A stretch of 64,000 nucleotides of DNA from Larus michahellis (lineage: Eukaryota > Chordata > Aves > Charadriiformes > Laridae). Numbering within the stretch: position 1 is the first letter of the stretch; every line of letters begins with the position of its first letter. Below, one piece after another: positions 1 to 10,940 of this stretch. The notes beneath the pieces are model-generated. The model searched no databases and was not told the DNA's origin. It worked only from the letters and a program-made list of their open reading frames with translations. The stretch covers positions 682,001 through 746,000 of the forward strand of contig NC_133918.1 in assembly GCF_964199755.1 (NCBI RefSeq), read 5' to 3'. Position numbers and translations under genes: made by a program.

Positions 1-3000
1 CGCAGCGAAGGATGGGCAAGAGCCGGCAGAGCCACGGCATCCCCGTGCCCAGCCCTTCCCAGGCAAGAGGGGTGGATTTAGTGGGGGGGTGTCATTTGTC
101 TCCAGCCCCCAGCACTCTCTGGGACAAGGTGATCTGAGCTGCTGTGTCCTTCCAGGAGAAGCACATCCAGATCTCAGCCCCTTCAATAAATTTAAGTCCC
201 TCAGGGCCAGTTTCTCCAGGGCACCGGGTTGGTTTTTAGGTGCCCGCTCACGGTCAGGTTGGTCTTTGTGCCCAAGCCCAAATTTTGGGGGAGTTTTCAG
301 CATCTTCCACCCGTGCCAGAGCCACCCGCAGTGGGACGAAGTCACGGTGCAGCCACAGAGGTCAAGGACTGGGGCATTATAAAAGCCAGACTGGATCTTC
401 CCCATGCTGGTGGGGCTGGATCTGGCAGCGAGGAGGCAGCTGGGGGGTGGGGGGGGGACAGGCAGTGCCTGAACCACCCCCTGAGCTGAGACCACCAGGA
501 TGGAAAACGGGGCTGAGCCGGGACCCGCTGCAAACCCTCGCTCTGCTGGAGAGGAGGCTTGAGCCCGCGGTGAGGGCTGTCACCGGGATCTGGCCACCCT
601 CTCCTGCGGCCGTGGCGGGGGGAAGGACCTGGCCACCCTCTCCTGTGGAGGGGGGAAGGAGCCTGGAGCAGGGACTCACCTCCCCGGGGCAGTTTCTATT
701 ACTCCTCAAATGATGCTGAAACGTGACGTTATATCATGAAACCCGCTAAGGGAAGAAATCTGGGCAGGGAAGGGAAATCCCCCGGCCGGTCCCAGAGAGG
801 CACCGCTCGTGTCCTCTCCTTCCCACGCACAAAGGCACGGAGCCCACCAGGGTCACCGGCGTCCCGGCGCTCGCAGCGGCTCCACTTCAGGGCACGTTTG
901 CAAATTGAAACTTTCTGAGCCTCAGCCACGGTGAGGAGGTATTTCTTTAGCAGTTTAGCTTGAAGAAGCTGGAAAGGAGCCCCGTTACCGACACAGTTAC
1001 ATGCCACCGGCAGTCAAACCCCCAGACCCAGGCAAAAACCTGCCGTCTCCTTCTGCCCCTTCCTCACCTGGAATTTTGGGAGGGTGGAGGGGATCTTTCC
1101 AGCTGCAGGGGTAAATGGCAGTCCTTTAGATGGGTGCTGCCACCTTGTCCCTGTGGAATATTTACCCTCAGGTTTGACAGCTGCCCACAGATCCACCCGT
1201 GAAGGGGTGCCGGATGGCCCGTTTGGCATCCCGGCCAGCACCGGGATGGCAAGGGCTCCCGTCCCTGTCCCCTGCTCCCCACCCAGCTCCCGTGATGCCT
1301 ATTGCCTTTCCTCCATCTCTCTGTTCCTCTCCAGCTCGCTCCTTCCCCACTCTCGCTCCCTGTCTCCATCCCCTCTGCCGAGCCTGTACCCCTGCCCAGG
1401 CGGGGGCTGCCTGTACCCGGCTGCCTTCAGTCTTTCCCCAGCAGCATCTCCCCCCCCCCCACCATTAACCTTCTCCCACCCACGAGCCATCTCAGCCACA
1501 GCTCCCGCATCCTGGCGGGGGAAGACGGTCCCCGCCAGCCCCCCCCCCGGCGTACCCCGACAAGGGCACCCCCAGAGTTTCCGCCCCACCCCCGCCTCAG
1601 AGGAGGTGCCGAGACAGTCTCTGGGTGTGGGGGTGCCTTTTCTTTCCATTCAGAGGAGATTCCCCGGGCCCCCCGCCCCGGTGAACACGTACAGAGGGTT
1701 TCCTGTTCGTAGGCGGATGCTATCCTGGGCCGCGGGCTGCAGCGGCGCAGGCGGGGGGGACTCCACTTGGGGCTGGGGACGCCGTGTTACCTCCTCCGGC
1801 ACACCGTGCCGAGGGTTCCCTCATGACCCCAGTGCATTTTTTGGTTGATTTTAAGACAGTTTTCCCAAGCCCCCCAGGGCAGGATCGCACCCCCGGGGCA
1901 GACACAAGCTTCCCCAGGCTCTGCTGTGCCGTGGGGACCATATCCCGCTCCCGGGGGGATAAAGGGTGCCCTCGAGATGGAGCACCCAGGGTGGGATTTC
2001 TTTACAACCCAGTCACCTAAACATTATAATTCGGGGACCACTTTGCCCTGAGCCCCGGGAGAGCCCGCGGGGCCGGGGTGCGCTGCGTCGTGGCACGACC
2101 TCGCGTTTCCCAGGGGTCCCACCAGCACCCAGTGGTCTGCGGGCGACGGGTTGGAAAACATGGTTGTGGCTGTAATCAGGGAGAGAGGCGGCACGGTGGC
2201 AGCGGGAGGCGGCCGGAGCATTTGTCATCGCTGATGCACCGGGGCAGTGTTTCGATGGAGCGTTTTTGCATTTTTCAACATTTGCACAAAGCGAGGGGTT
2301 TTGCAGGCAGAAGAATTCCCCGCTGAATTTTCCAACGAGCTGCCCCGAAACTTTTCAATGGGCGGTTAAGATGTTTCCGCCCCGGCTCTGCCTGGGCTGG
2401 GGGGCGAGCGGAGGCAGGTGCTGCGGCCATGCTCCTCAGCAGGGCTGGCACCGGCCGTCCCCGCCAGCGCCCGGCTCTCCAGCGCGTCCCCAGCGAGGGC
2501 TGGGCCATGCCCCATTCCCCCAGTGCCCCCACCCAGCATCGCTGCCTCCCCTCCATCCCACTGCTGCTCCGGCGGGGATGCGGCCCTGCCGAGCAGGTGC
2601 CTGAGGAGACGCTCGATGGCCACCCCGCGCTGCTGAGGTCTGTGCAGAAAAGCCGCTGCCCTTCCCTTTGCCTCAGTTTCCCCACCTGCAGGGGTCTGGA
2701 GGAGCAGCCGGGCAGCTCACACCAGGGCTGCCCTCTGCGCACCCCGGGGGCCCTCGGGACACACATGGCCCCAGTGTGGGCTCCCTCCCTGGCCGGCCAC
2801 ACGCAGCCATCACTGACACCCAGCCCGATGGAGGGGGGTGTCCTCCCTGCAATGCCTGGGAGCCCTGGGGTGCTGGCAGCGGGGGCGTCAGGGCCATGAC
2901 GTGTTTGCTCCACGGTGAAAGAGAGGGTGGAGGAAGAGAGGAAGAAGAGGGTCCCTGATTCCCCCATGTGAAGGCGGGGAGGATGATCACGCTCTCAGCA

Positions 3001-3066
3001 TCACTTCTGTCCCCGCTGTTGGAAGCAAAATAAGTTGGAGAAGGGGACCCGTCACTGCCACCAATG
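1..3066. other. upstream flank, no gene recognised
   Basis: GC-rich unique sequence upstream of TCF3. Open frames in it are proline/serine/arginine-rich, overlap on both strands and match no family I recognise, so I treat them as chance openings in GC-rich DNA. The only structure seen is a short tandem duplication near 590-661 and some C- or G-runs. In mammals ONECUT3 lies upstream of TCF3; nothing here resembles its CUT or homeodomain, so this is probably intergenic, but small non-coding exons cannot be excluded. Confidence 0.6.
590..661. repeat. two-copy imperfect tandem repeat
   Basis: The phrase beginning CTGGCCACCCTCTCCTG occurs at about 590 and again at about 629. Each copy is followed by a G-rich stretch ending GGGGGGAAGGA. 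The two units are about 39 and 33 bp. It is a minisatellite-like duplication with no evident function. Confidence 0.7.
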
Positions 3067-3646
3067 TCATAGGATCACAGACTGGTTTGGGTTGAAAGGG
3101 GCCTTAAAGATCATCCGGTTTCAATCCCCCCTGCCCTGGGCAGGGACACCTCCCACCAGCCCAGGTTGCTCCAAGCCCCGGCCAACCTGGCCTTGAACCC
3201 CTCCAGGGATGGGGCAGCCACAGCTTCTCTGGGCAACCTGGGCCAGGGGCTCACCCCCCTCACAGCAAACAATTTCTGCCTCACATCTCATCCAAATCTC
3301 CTCTCTTTCAGTGTAAAACCAGTCCCCCTTGTCCTATGGCTCCCCTCCCTGCTCCAGAGTCCCTCCCCAGCTTTCCTGGAGCCCCTTTAGGGACTGGAAG
3401 GGGCTGGAAGGTCTCCGCGGAGCCTTCTCTTCTCCAGGCTGAACCCCCCCAGCTCTCTCAGCCTGTCCTCCCAGCAGAGGGGCTCCAGCCCTCCCAGCAT
3501 CTCCGGGGCCTCCTCTGGCCCCGCTCCAACAGCTCCGTGTCCTTCTGCTGTCGGTGCCCCAGCGCTGGAGGCAGCACTGCAGGGGGGTCTCCCCCGAGCG
3601 GAGCAGAGGGGCAGAATCCCCCCCTCGTCCTGCTGCCCACGCTGGG
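3067..3646 (-). repeat. CR1 retrotransposon fragment, 3' end, minus orientation
   Basis: The + strand begins with the reverse complement of a CR1 3' end (ATAGGATCACAGACTGG). It then runs through the conserved blocks GGTTGCTCCAAGCCCCGGCC, CCTTGAACCCCTCCAGGGAT and TTCTCTTCTCCAGGCTGAA, up to CTGCTGCCCACGCTGGG. It is 5'-truncated, as usual for CR1, and the reverse-transcriptase ORF remnant is broken. It belongs to the same close-knit subtype as the copies at 28.7, 42.7, 55.2, 59.3 and 60.3 kb (called type A here). Confidence 0.93.
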
Positions 3647-4803
3647 ACCAGCAGGACCCCTGCGGGGCAGCCATGACCTGGGGGGTGCCCAGATCTGCTG
3701 CGGGTGCTGCAGGGTGTCCAGGAAGGAGGTGACAGCCTCGGAGGAGAGGGGGACAGCATGTCAAAGGGTCCTGGAGAGCGCGAGCCAAGCCCTAAACCTG
3801 CCATCACCGAGAGCCCATCCCCGTGGCAGCCCGGCTGCTGCGCCATCACTCAGGCTGGGAGGGAGCTGGGGACAAAGCCGCTGTAATGTGAGAGATGGGC
3901 AGGTTTTAAAAACAGAAAAAAATGAGTTTTGAGGCCTTTTATTCTCCTACCCTGTTGTTGTTGTTGTCCGTAAATAATAACTAAACCACCATTTCCAGCC
4001 GAGGCCACTTGTTTTAAATTTCCTGGCTAAAGTGATGTAACAGCTGTGCGTGATGCAACGCCATGTGGAATGCATCATTCAGGAAACCAAAAACAAAACT
4101 GCCTTTCTGTCCAAATACTCCACATATCTCCTTCCTCCAGCCCCCGGCTCGGGGGTTCCAGCAGCCCCCAGCCCCGGGCTGGGCAACCCCCCAGGGTGCT
4201 CCCGTGGTCCCCGGCTCCGGGAGCCCGCAGGAGGAGAGCAAGGGGCAGCTGTTGGGGGGACACGGTGGGAGGGGCAGCTCCCTGGTCCATGCTCTCTGAG
4301 CTCCAGGTCTTTTTTAATTACAAACGCTACAAATTGAGAACTGGCACTTTGCTGCAGACAAATAAACCTCTGTCCCACAGAGGGCAGGGTCCGGGGGCTT
4401 TTCTGGGGGTGCGTGTGGGGGTTCACCCGTTTCCTCTCCCTCTTCCCCCCCAAGTGTTGGCCTGTCCTGGGGCCTCGCTGCGATGGTCGAGGTAGCCAAA
4501 AGCTGCCAGTGGCTTCAGCGGGGCCCCTGCCACCCCCACGACCACCCCCACAATTGCTGGAGGGATGTGGGGGGGTTCCTGGCTCGAGCCCCTCCATGGC
4601 TGGACTGGCTGGTGGGGTTTAACGCCCCCCTCGGCTCCCCGTTGCTACGGGGAAAAATAAACTCTCTGGGATGCCCATGACCATCCCTCTGCCCCGTCAC
4701 CCCCCCCCGCAGCACCACGGCTGCCCCGGGCCCGGTGCCGGCTCCGCTCCCACGGGAGCCCAACCTGCCTTCGAAAGGGGGCTGGCCAGGACGGACAGGC
4801 GAC

Positions 4804-4878
4804 AAAGGGAAGAAAAGGAGGAGAAAGGGAAAGAGAAAAGGGGGAAAAAAAAAAAAAAAAAAAGAAAAGAAAGAAAAA
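4804..4878 (+). repeat. 75-bp pure purine (GA/A-rich) tract
   Basis: All bases from 4804 to 4878 are A or G: a GGAGAAA-type section followed by a run of about twenty A and then AAAG units. Long homopurine tracts of this kind can adopt triplex (H-DNA) structure and are prone to length variation. It lies about 5.5 kb upstream of the promoter. Confidence 0.9.
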
Positions 4879-5579
4879 CCCAACCCCGAGGCTGCAGTGG
4901 GAAATCAGAAGTCAGAGCTGAGGCATTTCGGCAGCCGGGGCTGGAATGTCTGACTCACACTGTGACTAAATGCAAATATGAACTCAAACTTGCTCCTTAA
5001 AGTCGTCTGGATCCAGCGCGAAGCCCCGAGCTCCCACCACCCGCCTCGCCCCGGGGCTCCCAGTGAGGTGGTCCCAGCCCAGCTGCACGCTGGCCCACGT
5101 CTCGGTGGCTCCGGGGACCTGCGGGAGCATCCTCCACGGTGACAGTGACGAACAAAGCTCCGCACCTCCCGGTTTGTTTTACACCCCATGAAACTGGAAT
5201 GAAGCGGGAGCCTGGGGGGCAGGACGGGACCCCCGGACCTCAGCGCCAGGTGGGGGATGCTCGCCCGGTCCTGCCCCTCGCTGTCCCCAACGCCGGGGGG
5301 ACCTGCCTTGTTTTTTAGGGGTCGGGGGGTTTTGCGCAGGGACTTTGTGCAGCCACTGGCCTCGCTGGGTGGCCCCGGCCCATCCACCTCCTCTGGCGCT
5401 GGGCGTCAGGTCCCTCGTGGCGCGGGTGGCTGTCACGCAGTGTCACTAATAGAGTCTGCATCCCAAACGGGGGGCAGATCCCAGCGAGCAGCACCGTACC
5501 CAGGGAATCCCACCACGTCCTGGAAAAACAGCCCCGCTTGAAGGAAATTCCAGGGAAATGGGAATTTTGCTCCAGTATC

Positions 5580-5603
5580 TTTTTTTTTTTTTTTTTTTTT
5601 TTT
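5580..5603 (+). repeat. poly-T run
   Basis: Twenty-four consecutive T, followed by AAAGCC. It resembles other T-run/AAAG junctions near 31568, 46830 and (complementary strand) 48912. Confidence 0.9.
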
Positions 5604-8024
5604 AAAGCCTGTTCAGTTGCCCAGCGCTGACCTGAACTTTCATTCGTTTTCAGTTTTGTAAGAGGGGGGCGGGAGGCTCCCACAGCCCCCACCGGGGCTG
5701 CAGCCCCCCCCGCCCCCCAGGCATTGCCGCAATACTGAGGCTGGACCAGCCCAGCGCTCCCCAGCTCTCCTGGCCAAGGACCGCAGCCAGCCTTTCCCGA
5801 ACTGCCGGGAGGTGACATGGGGACAGTGACGGGCCAGGCTGGGGACTCAGAGGCAGAACAACCTGCCCCAAAGCCGCCTTTGAGCAAGTCTCCATCCATC
5901 CCCCTTCAGGTTTCGGCCTTTTCATCACCGCCAGTAGCCCTTTCCCTGCAGACAGCAGTGGGTCCTGCACCTCCTCAGCCAGAAATCCAGCGGCTGAGCT
6001 GGGTTTTGGCTCTGGGAAGAGCTGGGGACACCGGGCAGGACCCCCCGGCTCAGGGAGGCTTCTGCTGCGAGGTTCAGGGATCCCCTGCCCAGGGGGTGAC
6101 ACATCACTGCCGTGTCCCCAACAGCACCTGCAAAGATCTCTGAGGGTCTTGCATGGGCAGGGTTTGCCCCTGCCATCATCTCACAGAGGGGAAACTGAGG
6201 CACAGAGATGGGGGCCGCAGATAAACGAGAAAGACCCAACCAGAGTAACTGCTCCTCTTCCAGCAGAGACGGCGCGTGGCTCTGCCGGCTGTCAGATCTT
6301 GTGGTCTCTTTCTGCTGACTTCTGCCTTATTGCATGTAACAACCTGCCCAGGCCTCAGCAGCGAGGAGGCGGCGGCCGCACCAGGAGCTGCACCCCGTGG
6401 CCAACCACCGCGATGGCTCCGTTTTGCAGGTGGGGAGCAAGACCCCGGGCAGGGAGCTCGTGGTGGCCGGAGCTTGGAGCTGGCCGGAGCCCCCGGACCT
6501 CAGTCAAGGGCTGTAGCGGGATGTTGTTTCTCTGCAAAACTTTTAATGCAGGGAAATCCCCGGAGTGGGAAGCAGAAAAGCCGGCGCTGTGCAGGCTGGC
6601 GAGGGCACCACCACTGCGACACCCCTCCGGCTGCCGGCAGCATCGTCACTTATTGGTGTTTTATTGCTTTTTATTTCTCCTGACGCGGTGCTGCAAACAT
6701 AGCGCTGCGTTGGGGGGAGGCAAGTGATGAACCTGGGCTTGGCTCCAGCGGGATTTGTTCGATTCCTGTAGAAACATCAACTCACCCACACTTTGCAGGG
6801 CGGTCGGTGCCCTGCCCCGTGTCACAGCCAGCGGGGACCCAGGGCTGGAGCTGGTGGAGCTCTGGGCCAGGGGACGGGAAGGGACCCTGGGAAGGGGACA
6901 GCGAGCAGCCCTGGAAGCAAAGCTGAGGGACATCAGCTGCGTTATATCCAACAGCCAAGGGACTCATTTCCACAGGAGTTGGCGGGACGATGGCAAACCT
7001 GGCATCGGTAGAGCCAGAGGCTCTTTGCTGGGGGTCGGCCACTGTCCCTCCAGAGAAGGAGCACTGCGTGGACGGGCTCTTCCCCTGCCAGCAAGGCCAG
7101 GAGCTGTGTCCCGGGGGATAACCTGCCCACAGGGAAGCTCTCCGCACCCTTCTTTGGCTGCTGCCTGCCCCGCAAGGGATTTTCCCCCAGTATCACCAGC
7201 TCTGAGCATTGCAAGAGTCATTGGGAAATGTCTTTTGTCTACGCCCCAGCTCTTGGTGTCGTAGGACCACGATACCACCTCAGGTCCCTTTATTTATTTA
7301 TTAACTGTGCATTATTAGCCCTAACGGTTGCGAAGAAGGTGAAAACTGCTATCCCCATCCCAAAGGTTCAGGGCATGGAAACAAGGAGAACTCGAGGTTT
7401 TGACCCTGCAACGCCGCTGTGTTTCACGCCGTTATGCGGGGGCAAGGGGCTGGGGGCCGGTATCTCACATCACGAGGTGCTCAGGGGACATCAAGGTTGC
7501 TCCTGAGCCTGAAGGCTCCAGTGCGTCCCCAGGCAGGGAATGTCACTGGAGCCCCTCTGGTGTCCTGGGTGGAGATGTCTGCACAGCATCCCTGTGGTAC
7601 CCCTTTGTGTATCCCCTCCGTCCCTTCTGCTTCCTCCTGCCCTACGCCGAAATAGCCCAAAATAGGAAACTGAGGGGGCCACGCTGTGAACTGGAAGGGG
7701 GAACTTCTCAACTTCAAGAAAAAACCATGATGCTGGAGGAGTTTTAAGCCTCCCCCAGTTCTCCACGGGCAGGCCTGGGGACACGCTTCTTGCCCCACTG
7801 CTGCCACCAGGAAGGAGGAACCTTCAAAGGCAAATTCTATTTTCAACAAATGCAAAGACACACGGTGACCAAAACAGCTCAGAGCAGGAAAATCTCCCCA
7901 CCTCTTTCACCCTGCCCTGTCCCGGCCATGGATGCCGGGGGGGGGCTGACGCCGAGTCCTGCCCACCACGGCTCTCCATCACAAACGCAGCTTCGCACAG
8001 CCACCAGCGGCAGGACAGCTAAGC

Positions 8025-8110
8025 TCAGAGGTTTAATTACAATTGTTGACAGGGAAATTATGGCCACACACACAAAATTAGAATATAATTGTGTTAGGGA
8101 AATGTTTTAT
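8025..8110. promoter_or_regulatory. candidate regulatory block, AT-rich, homeodomain-type motifs
   Basis: An AT-rich island in GC-rich flank about 2.3 kb upstream of the CpG-island core. It contains TTTAATTACAATTG and TTGACAGG (MEIS/TGIF-like core TGACAG), plus repeated AATTA/AATTAG/AATTGT cores. This texture is typical of conserved non-coding elements, but conservation cannot be tested from one sequence. Confidence 0.3.
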
Positions 8111-8469
8111 CTTCTCCTTGTCATCCCCAAGAGTGGAAGGCAGAGGGGGAGCGGAGGAAGAGGCCAGCCCCATCCGTGCCCTGCACACCCTTCCACCCTG
8201 AGCCCAGCAGCCAGCCGGGGTCTGTGCTCAGGGCTGCCCGTGGGGATGCAGCAGGGCTGAGGGAGATGCTCGCACCGCAGGCAGGATGGGCGCAGGATGC
8301 ACCTGGGTCAGCTGGATCCTACCTCCCGGGGGAGCGCTCTCCTCTTGGAAGGGCTGTGTGCCAGCGCGGTGGCCGGCGGTTCCCCCTTCATGCTCCTCGG
8401 ACCAGCACCACGTCCCCAGATACATCCCATCCTTGCCTAATGGGGCTGGGAGCCATTCTCACCCCTGGG

Positions 8470-9234
8470 AATCACAGACTGGTTTGGGTTGAAAGGGGCC
8501 TTAAAGATCATCCGGTTTCAATCCCCCCTGCCCTGGGCAGGGACACCTCCCACCAGCCCAGGTTGCTCCAAGCCCCGGCCAACCTGGCCTTGAACCCCTC
8601 CAGGGATGGGGCAGCCACAGCTGCTCTGGGCAACCTGGGCCAGGGGCTCACCCCCCTCACAGCAAACAATTTCTTCCTTGTATCTAGTCTACATCTTCCC
8701 TCTTTTACCATGGAATCATTGAACTGTCTGGGTTGGAAGGGACCTTTCAGACCAAGTCCAACCATCAAACCAACACCGCCAAACCCACCACTGACCCACG
8801 TCCCTCAGCACCACGTCTGCCCAGCTTTTCAATCCCTCCAGGGATGGCGACTCCACCACTGCCCTGGGCAGCCTGGTCCAGCGCTTGACAACCCTTTTGG
8901 GGAAGAAGTTTTTCCTAATATCCATCCTAAACCTCCCCTGGGGCAACTGGAGGCCGTTTCCTCTTGTCCCATCGCCTGTTCCTTGGGTGAAGAGACTGAC
9001 CCCCCCCGGCTGCCCCCTCCTTTCAGGGAGCTGCAGAGAGCAAGAAGGTCTCCCCTCAGCCTCCTCTTCTCCAGGCTGAACCCCCCCAGCTCCCTCAGCT
9101 GCTCCTCACAGCACTTGTGCTCCAGACCCCGCACCAGCTCCGGTGCCCGTCTCTGGACACGCTGCAGCCCCTCAACGTCCCTCCTGTAGCTTGAAGCCAT
9201 TGCCCCTCGTCCTGTCACAACAGGCTTGTCCCCA
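8470..9234 (-). repeat. CR1 fragment (outer), minus orientation, interrupted by a second CR1
   Basis: The 3' part of a CR1 lies at 8470-8707 (ATCACAGACTGGTTTGGG at its start). It stops abruptly at the CATCTTCCCTCTTTTAC block. About 480 bp later, at roughly 9189-9234, sequence resumes as CTTGAAGCCATTGCCCCTCG followed by TCCTGTCAC, which is what normally follows that CTCTTTTA block in CR1. The simplest reading is one older CR1 split by a younger one in the same orientation. No intact reading frame. Confidence 0.8.
8708..9188 (-). repeat. CR1 fragment (inner, nested), minus orientation
   Basis: It starts on the + strand with CATGGAATCATTGAACTG, the reverse complement of a CR1 3' end. It continues with TCCAACCATCAAACCAACAC, CCACTGCCCTGGGCAGCCTG and TTCCTAATATCCATCCTAAA, a different CR1 subtype (type B here) from its host. 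On the minus strand it still reads as the C-terminal end of CR1 ORF2 (RMDIRKNFF... followed by [12 protein letters not shown]), though truncated. It divides the CR1 copy around it. Confidence 0.88.
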
Positions 9235-10328
9235 TCTTTTTAGCAGATCCATCCCTCCTGCCAGGAGATGAATTTGGTCACTGACCCCGTTTAAATGCAG
9301 GTTGTTTCTTTCCTCTTTTTTAAAAAACAAGCCAAACGGCACAAAGATGCAGGTGACAGCCGTCCCGGGACCCCGGCTGCAGAAGGGGGACGGGCAAAGC
9401 GTAAAGAAAACCAGTTTTGGTGCCCGAGGGCTCTGGAGCCGGCGGGGCAGGGCAGGAGCTGCAGCCCCGGCCGGGAGAGCGCCCGCTCCCGGCTCCCTCC
9501 TGCCCAGGTGACACTTTCAAAAGCCACCGAAGAAGGGCCCGGCCCCCGCGGGGTCCCCGCCGAGGAACTGCCCCCCTCGCCCCGCGGAACCGGGCGGGCA
9601 GAGGACGCGGTGCGGAGGGTGCGGGCCTCGCCGGGCGGCACCTTTGATACAAAGCGCCCGCCGCCCGGCTTCTAAGCGCCGGCAAAGCGATACCGGGCGG
9701 GAACATGTAAAGATCGGGATATTATAAAACACGGACTTTATCACAACGCCCACTGCGGTGCCGGGAGCGGCTGAGGCTGCGGGCAGGAGGACGGGCAGGC
9801 CTCGCAGCGCTCCCCCGCGCCGGCCCCATGGCGGGGACCCGACGGCCCCAGCCCCGCGGAGCGTGCCCCGAGGGGTCAGTGTGTCCCGCTCGGCACCTCC
9901 ACCCTCATGCGTGGGGCTGCCCCCGGGCGAAGTTGCCCCACGGCGGAACACCGAGGGGGCTGCGGCCGGTCGCAGGACCTCCAGCCCCGGGGCGGGCCCA
10001 CAGCCCTGCCCGCCCGAGCGCGGCGGGGGGCCCGTCGACGAAGTAAGGGGGAAGCTGCGGGCGGCGACGTGAACCAGCGTCCGCCCCTCCCGGCCCCTGC
10101 CGCGCCCCGCCCCCCGCGCTCGGCGGGCGGGGCCGGGGCCCCAGCGCGCTCTGGTTGGCCGTGCCGCCTGTCACTCGGAAGGCGGCGCCCTCCCGTTGGA
10201 CGGCGCCCCTCGGTCCTATCAGTCCATCTCCAGGAGCTCCTGGTGGCGTCACGGGCTTGTGCCCCGCCCGCTTGTGCATCGCAACAACGTCCCCTTCCGC
10301 CAGGAAACATAGTTCCCAATTCGGCGGT

Positions 10329-10350
10329 GGGAAGGGGTGGGGGGGAAGGG
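10329..10350 (+). promoter_or_regulatory. G-quadruplex-forming motif in promoter
   Basis: Four runs of at least three G are separated by loops of 2, 1 and 2 bases. The tract lies between the CCAAT/ETS-like cluster and the probable first exon. This meets the classic G3+N1-7 pattern with very short loops, which favours a stable quadruplex. A second G-run cluster lies at about 11647-11666. Confidence 0.6.
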
Positions 10351-10587
10351 TTTCCGCCCCCCGCGCTGCCGTCGGGACTCGTCCCGCTGCAGCATGTGCG
10401 GCCGCACGGGCCGTGAGCGGGTGGGGAGAGGGGAGTGTTTACTGCAACACCGTGCGAGCGGCGGAGGGATACGGCGGGAGGCTCCGCGCCGCGTAGGGGC
10501 GTGGCGTGAGGCGACGGGGGCGTGAGGGGAGCGGGGAGGGGGGGCGCGGGGGCCGCGTCTGGCTCTGCCGCCGCCGCGGGGGGAACC

Positions 10588-10686
10588 ATGCGGAGGCCGC
10601 GGGGCGGGCGGGCGCAGCAGCAGCAGCAGCAGCGGCGGCGGCGGCGGGAGGAGGAGGCGGAGCGGCGGCGGCAGCGGCGGCGTTAA
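10588..10686 (+). other. possible upstream ORF of 32 codons
   Basis: ATG at 10588 sits in AACCATGC context (A at -3), and the frame runs 32 codons to TAA at 10684. The predicted peptide is very basic and repetitive: an arginine/glycine-rich start, six glutamines, five arginines, three glutamates, then mostly arginine. If transcription starts upstream of 10588 it would be a uORF in the TCF3 5' leader; if it starts downstream it is not translated. It may simply be a by-product of the triplet repeat beneath it. Confidence 0.3.
10615..10680 (+). repeat. compound CAG/CGG triplet repeat
   Basis: (CAG)6 is followed directly by (CGG)5, then three GAG, then interspersed CGG and CAG triplets, all in one 3-base register to about 10680. 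It lies inside the CpG island next to the predicted first exon. Such tracts are commonly length-polymorphic. Confidence 0.9.
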
Positions 10687-10687
10687 G

Positions 10688-10940
10688 GGAGGCGGGGCAG
10701 GGGCCGGGGCGGGCCGCCGGGGCGCACGCGCCGCCCGGTGCGGGGCTGATCGCGCCCGCTTTGGCTGCATTGTATCCGCCGGCGGCGCGAGAACAATAGG
10801 CGCCGCCGCCGCCGGCCCTGGGCGCCGCGGCCGCCGCCCGCCCGCGCCCGCCGCTGCCGGCCCCTCCGCGCCCGCCGGACCTTCATGCGCTTCCCCCTCC
10901 CCCGCGCACGCAGGGGGGGTGCGCGCCTGCCCCGGAACAG
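10688..10940 (+). other. TCF3 probable non-coding exon 1 (5' end uncertain)
   Basis: The best splice donor in the island is GAACAG/GTAAAA, with the exon ending at 10940. It is followed by an AT-rich intron-like stretch that stays free of a competing first exon until the coding exon's acceptor at 13134. Vertebrate TCF3 normally begins with a non-coding exon in a CpG island, with the start codon in exon 2, which fits. The 5' limit given is a placeholder after the last GC-box cluster. Alternative donors (CCG/GTAAAG near 11101, GAA/GTAAGG near 10042) are possible. Confidence 0.45.

Larger units (their letters stand above)
3647..8469. other. upstream flank between two CR1 loci, no gene recognised
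   Basis: Unique GC-rich sequence with a long purine tract (4804-4878), a poly-T run (5580-5603) and an AT-rich block near 8025-8110. No exon pair with consistent splice borders or recognisable protein similarity was seen on either strand. Open frames here, including a 194-codon minus frame near 5.3-5.9 kb and a 192-codon plus frame near 6.1-6.7 kb, look like shadows of GC-rich composition. Confidence 0.6.

Noticed and set aside
1084..1848. 254-codon plus-strand proline/serine-rich frame
   Set aside because: Composition follows the C-rich DNA, several frames on both strands are open together, and there is no recognisable domain or splice context.
2275..2967. 230-codon minus-strand frame
   Set aside because: Overlaps equally open frames on the other strand and resembles no known protein; likely a GC-composition artefact.
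8176..9189. 337-codon plus-strand open frame
   Set aside because: It runs through two CR1 fragments on their antisense strand, so it is a repeat shadow, not a gene.
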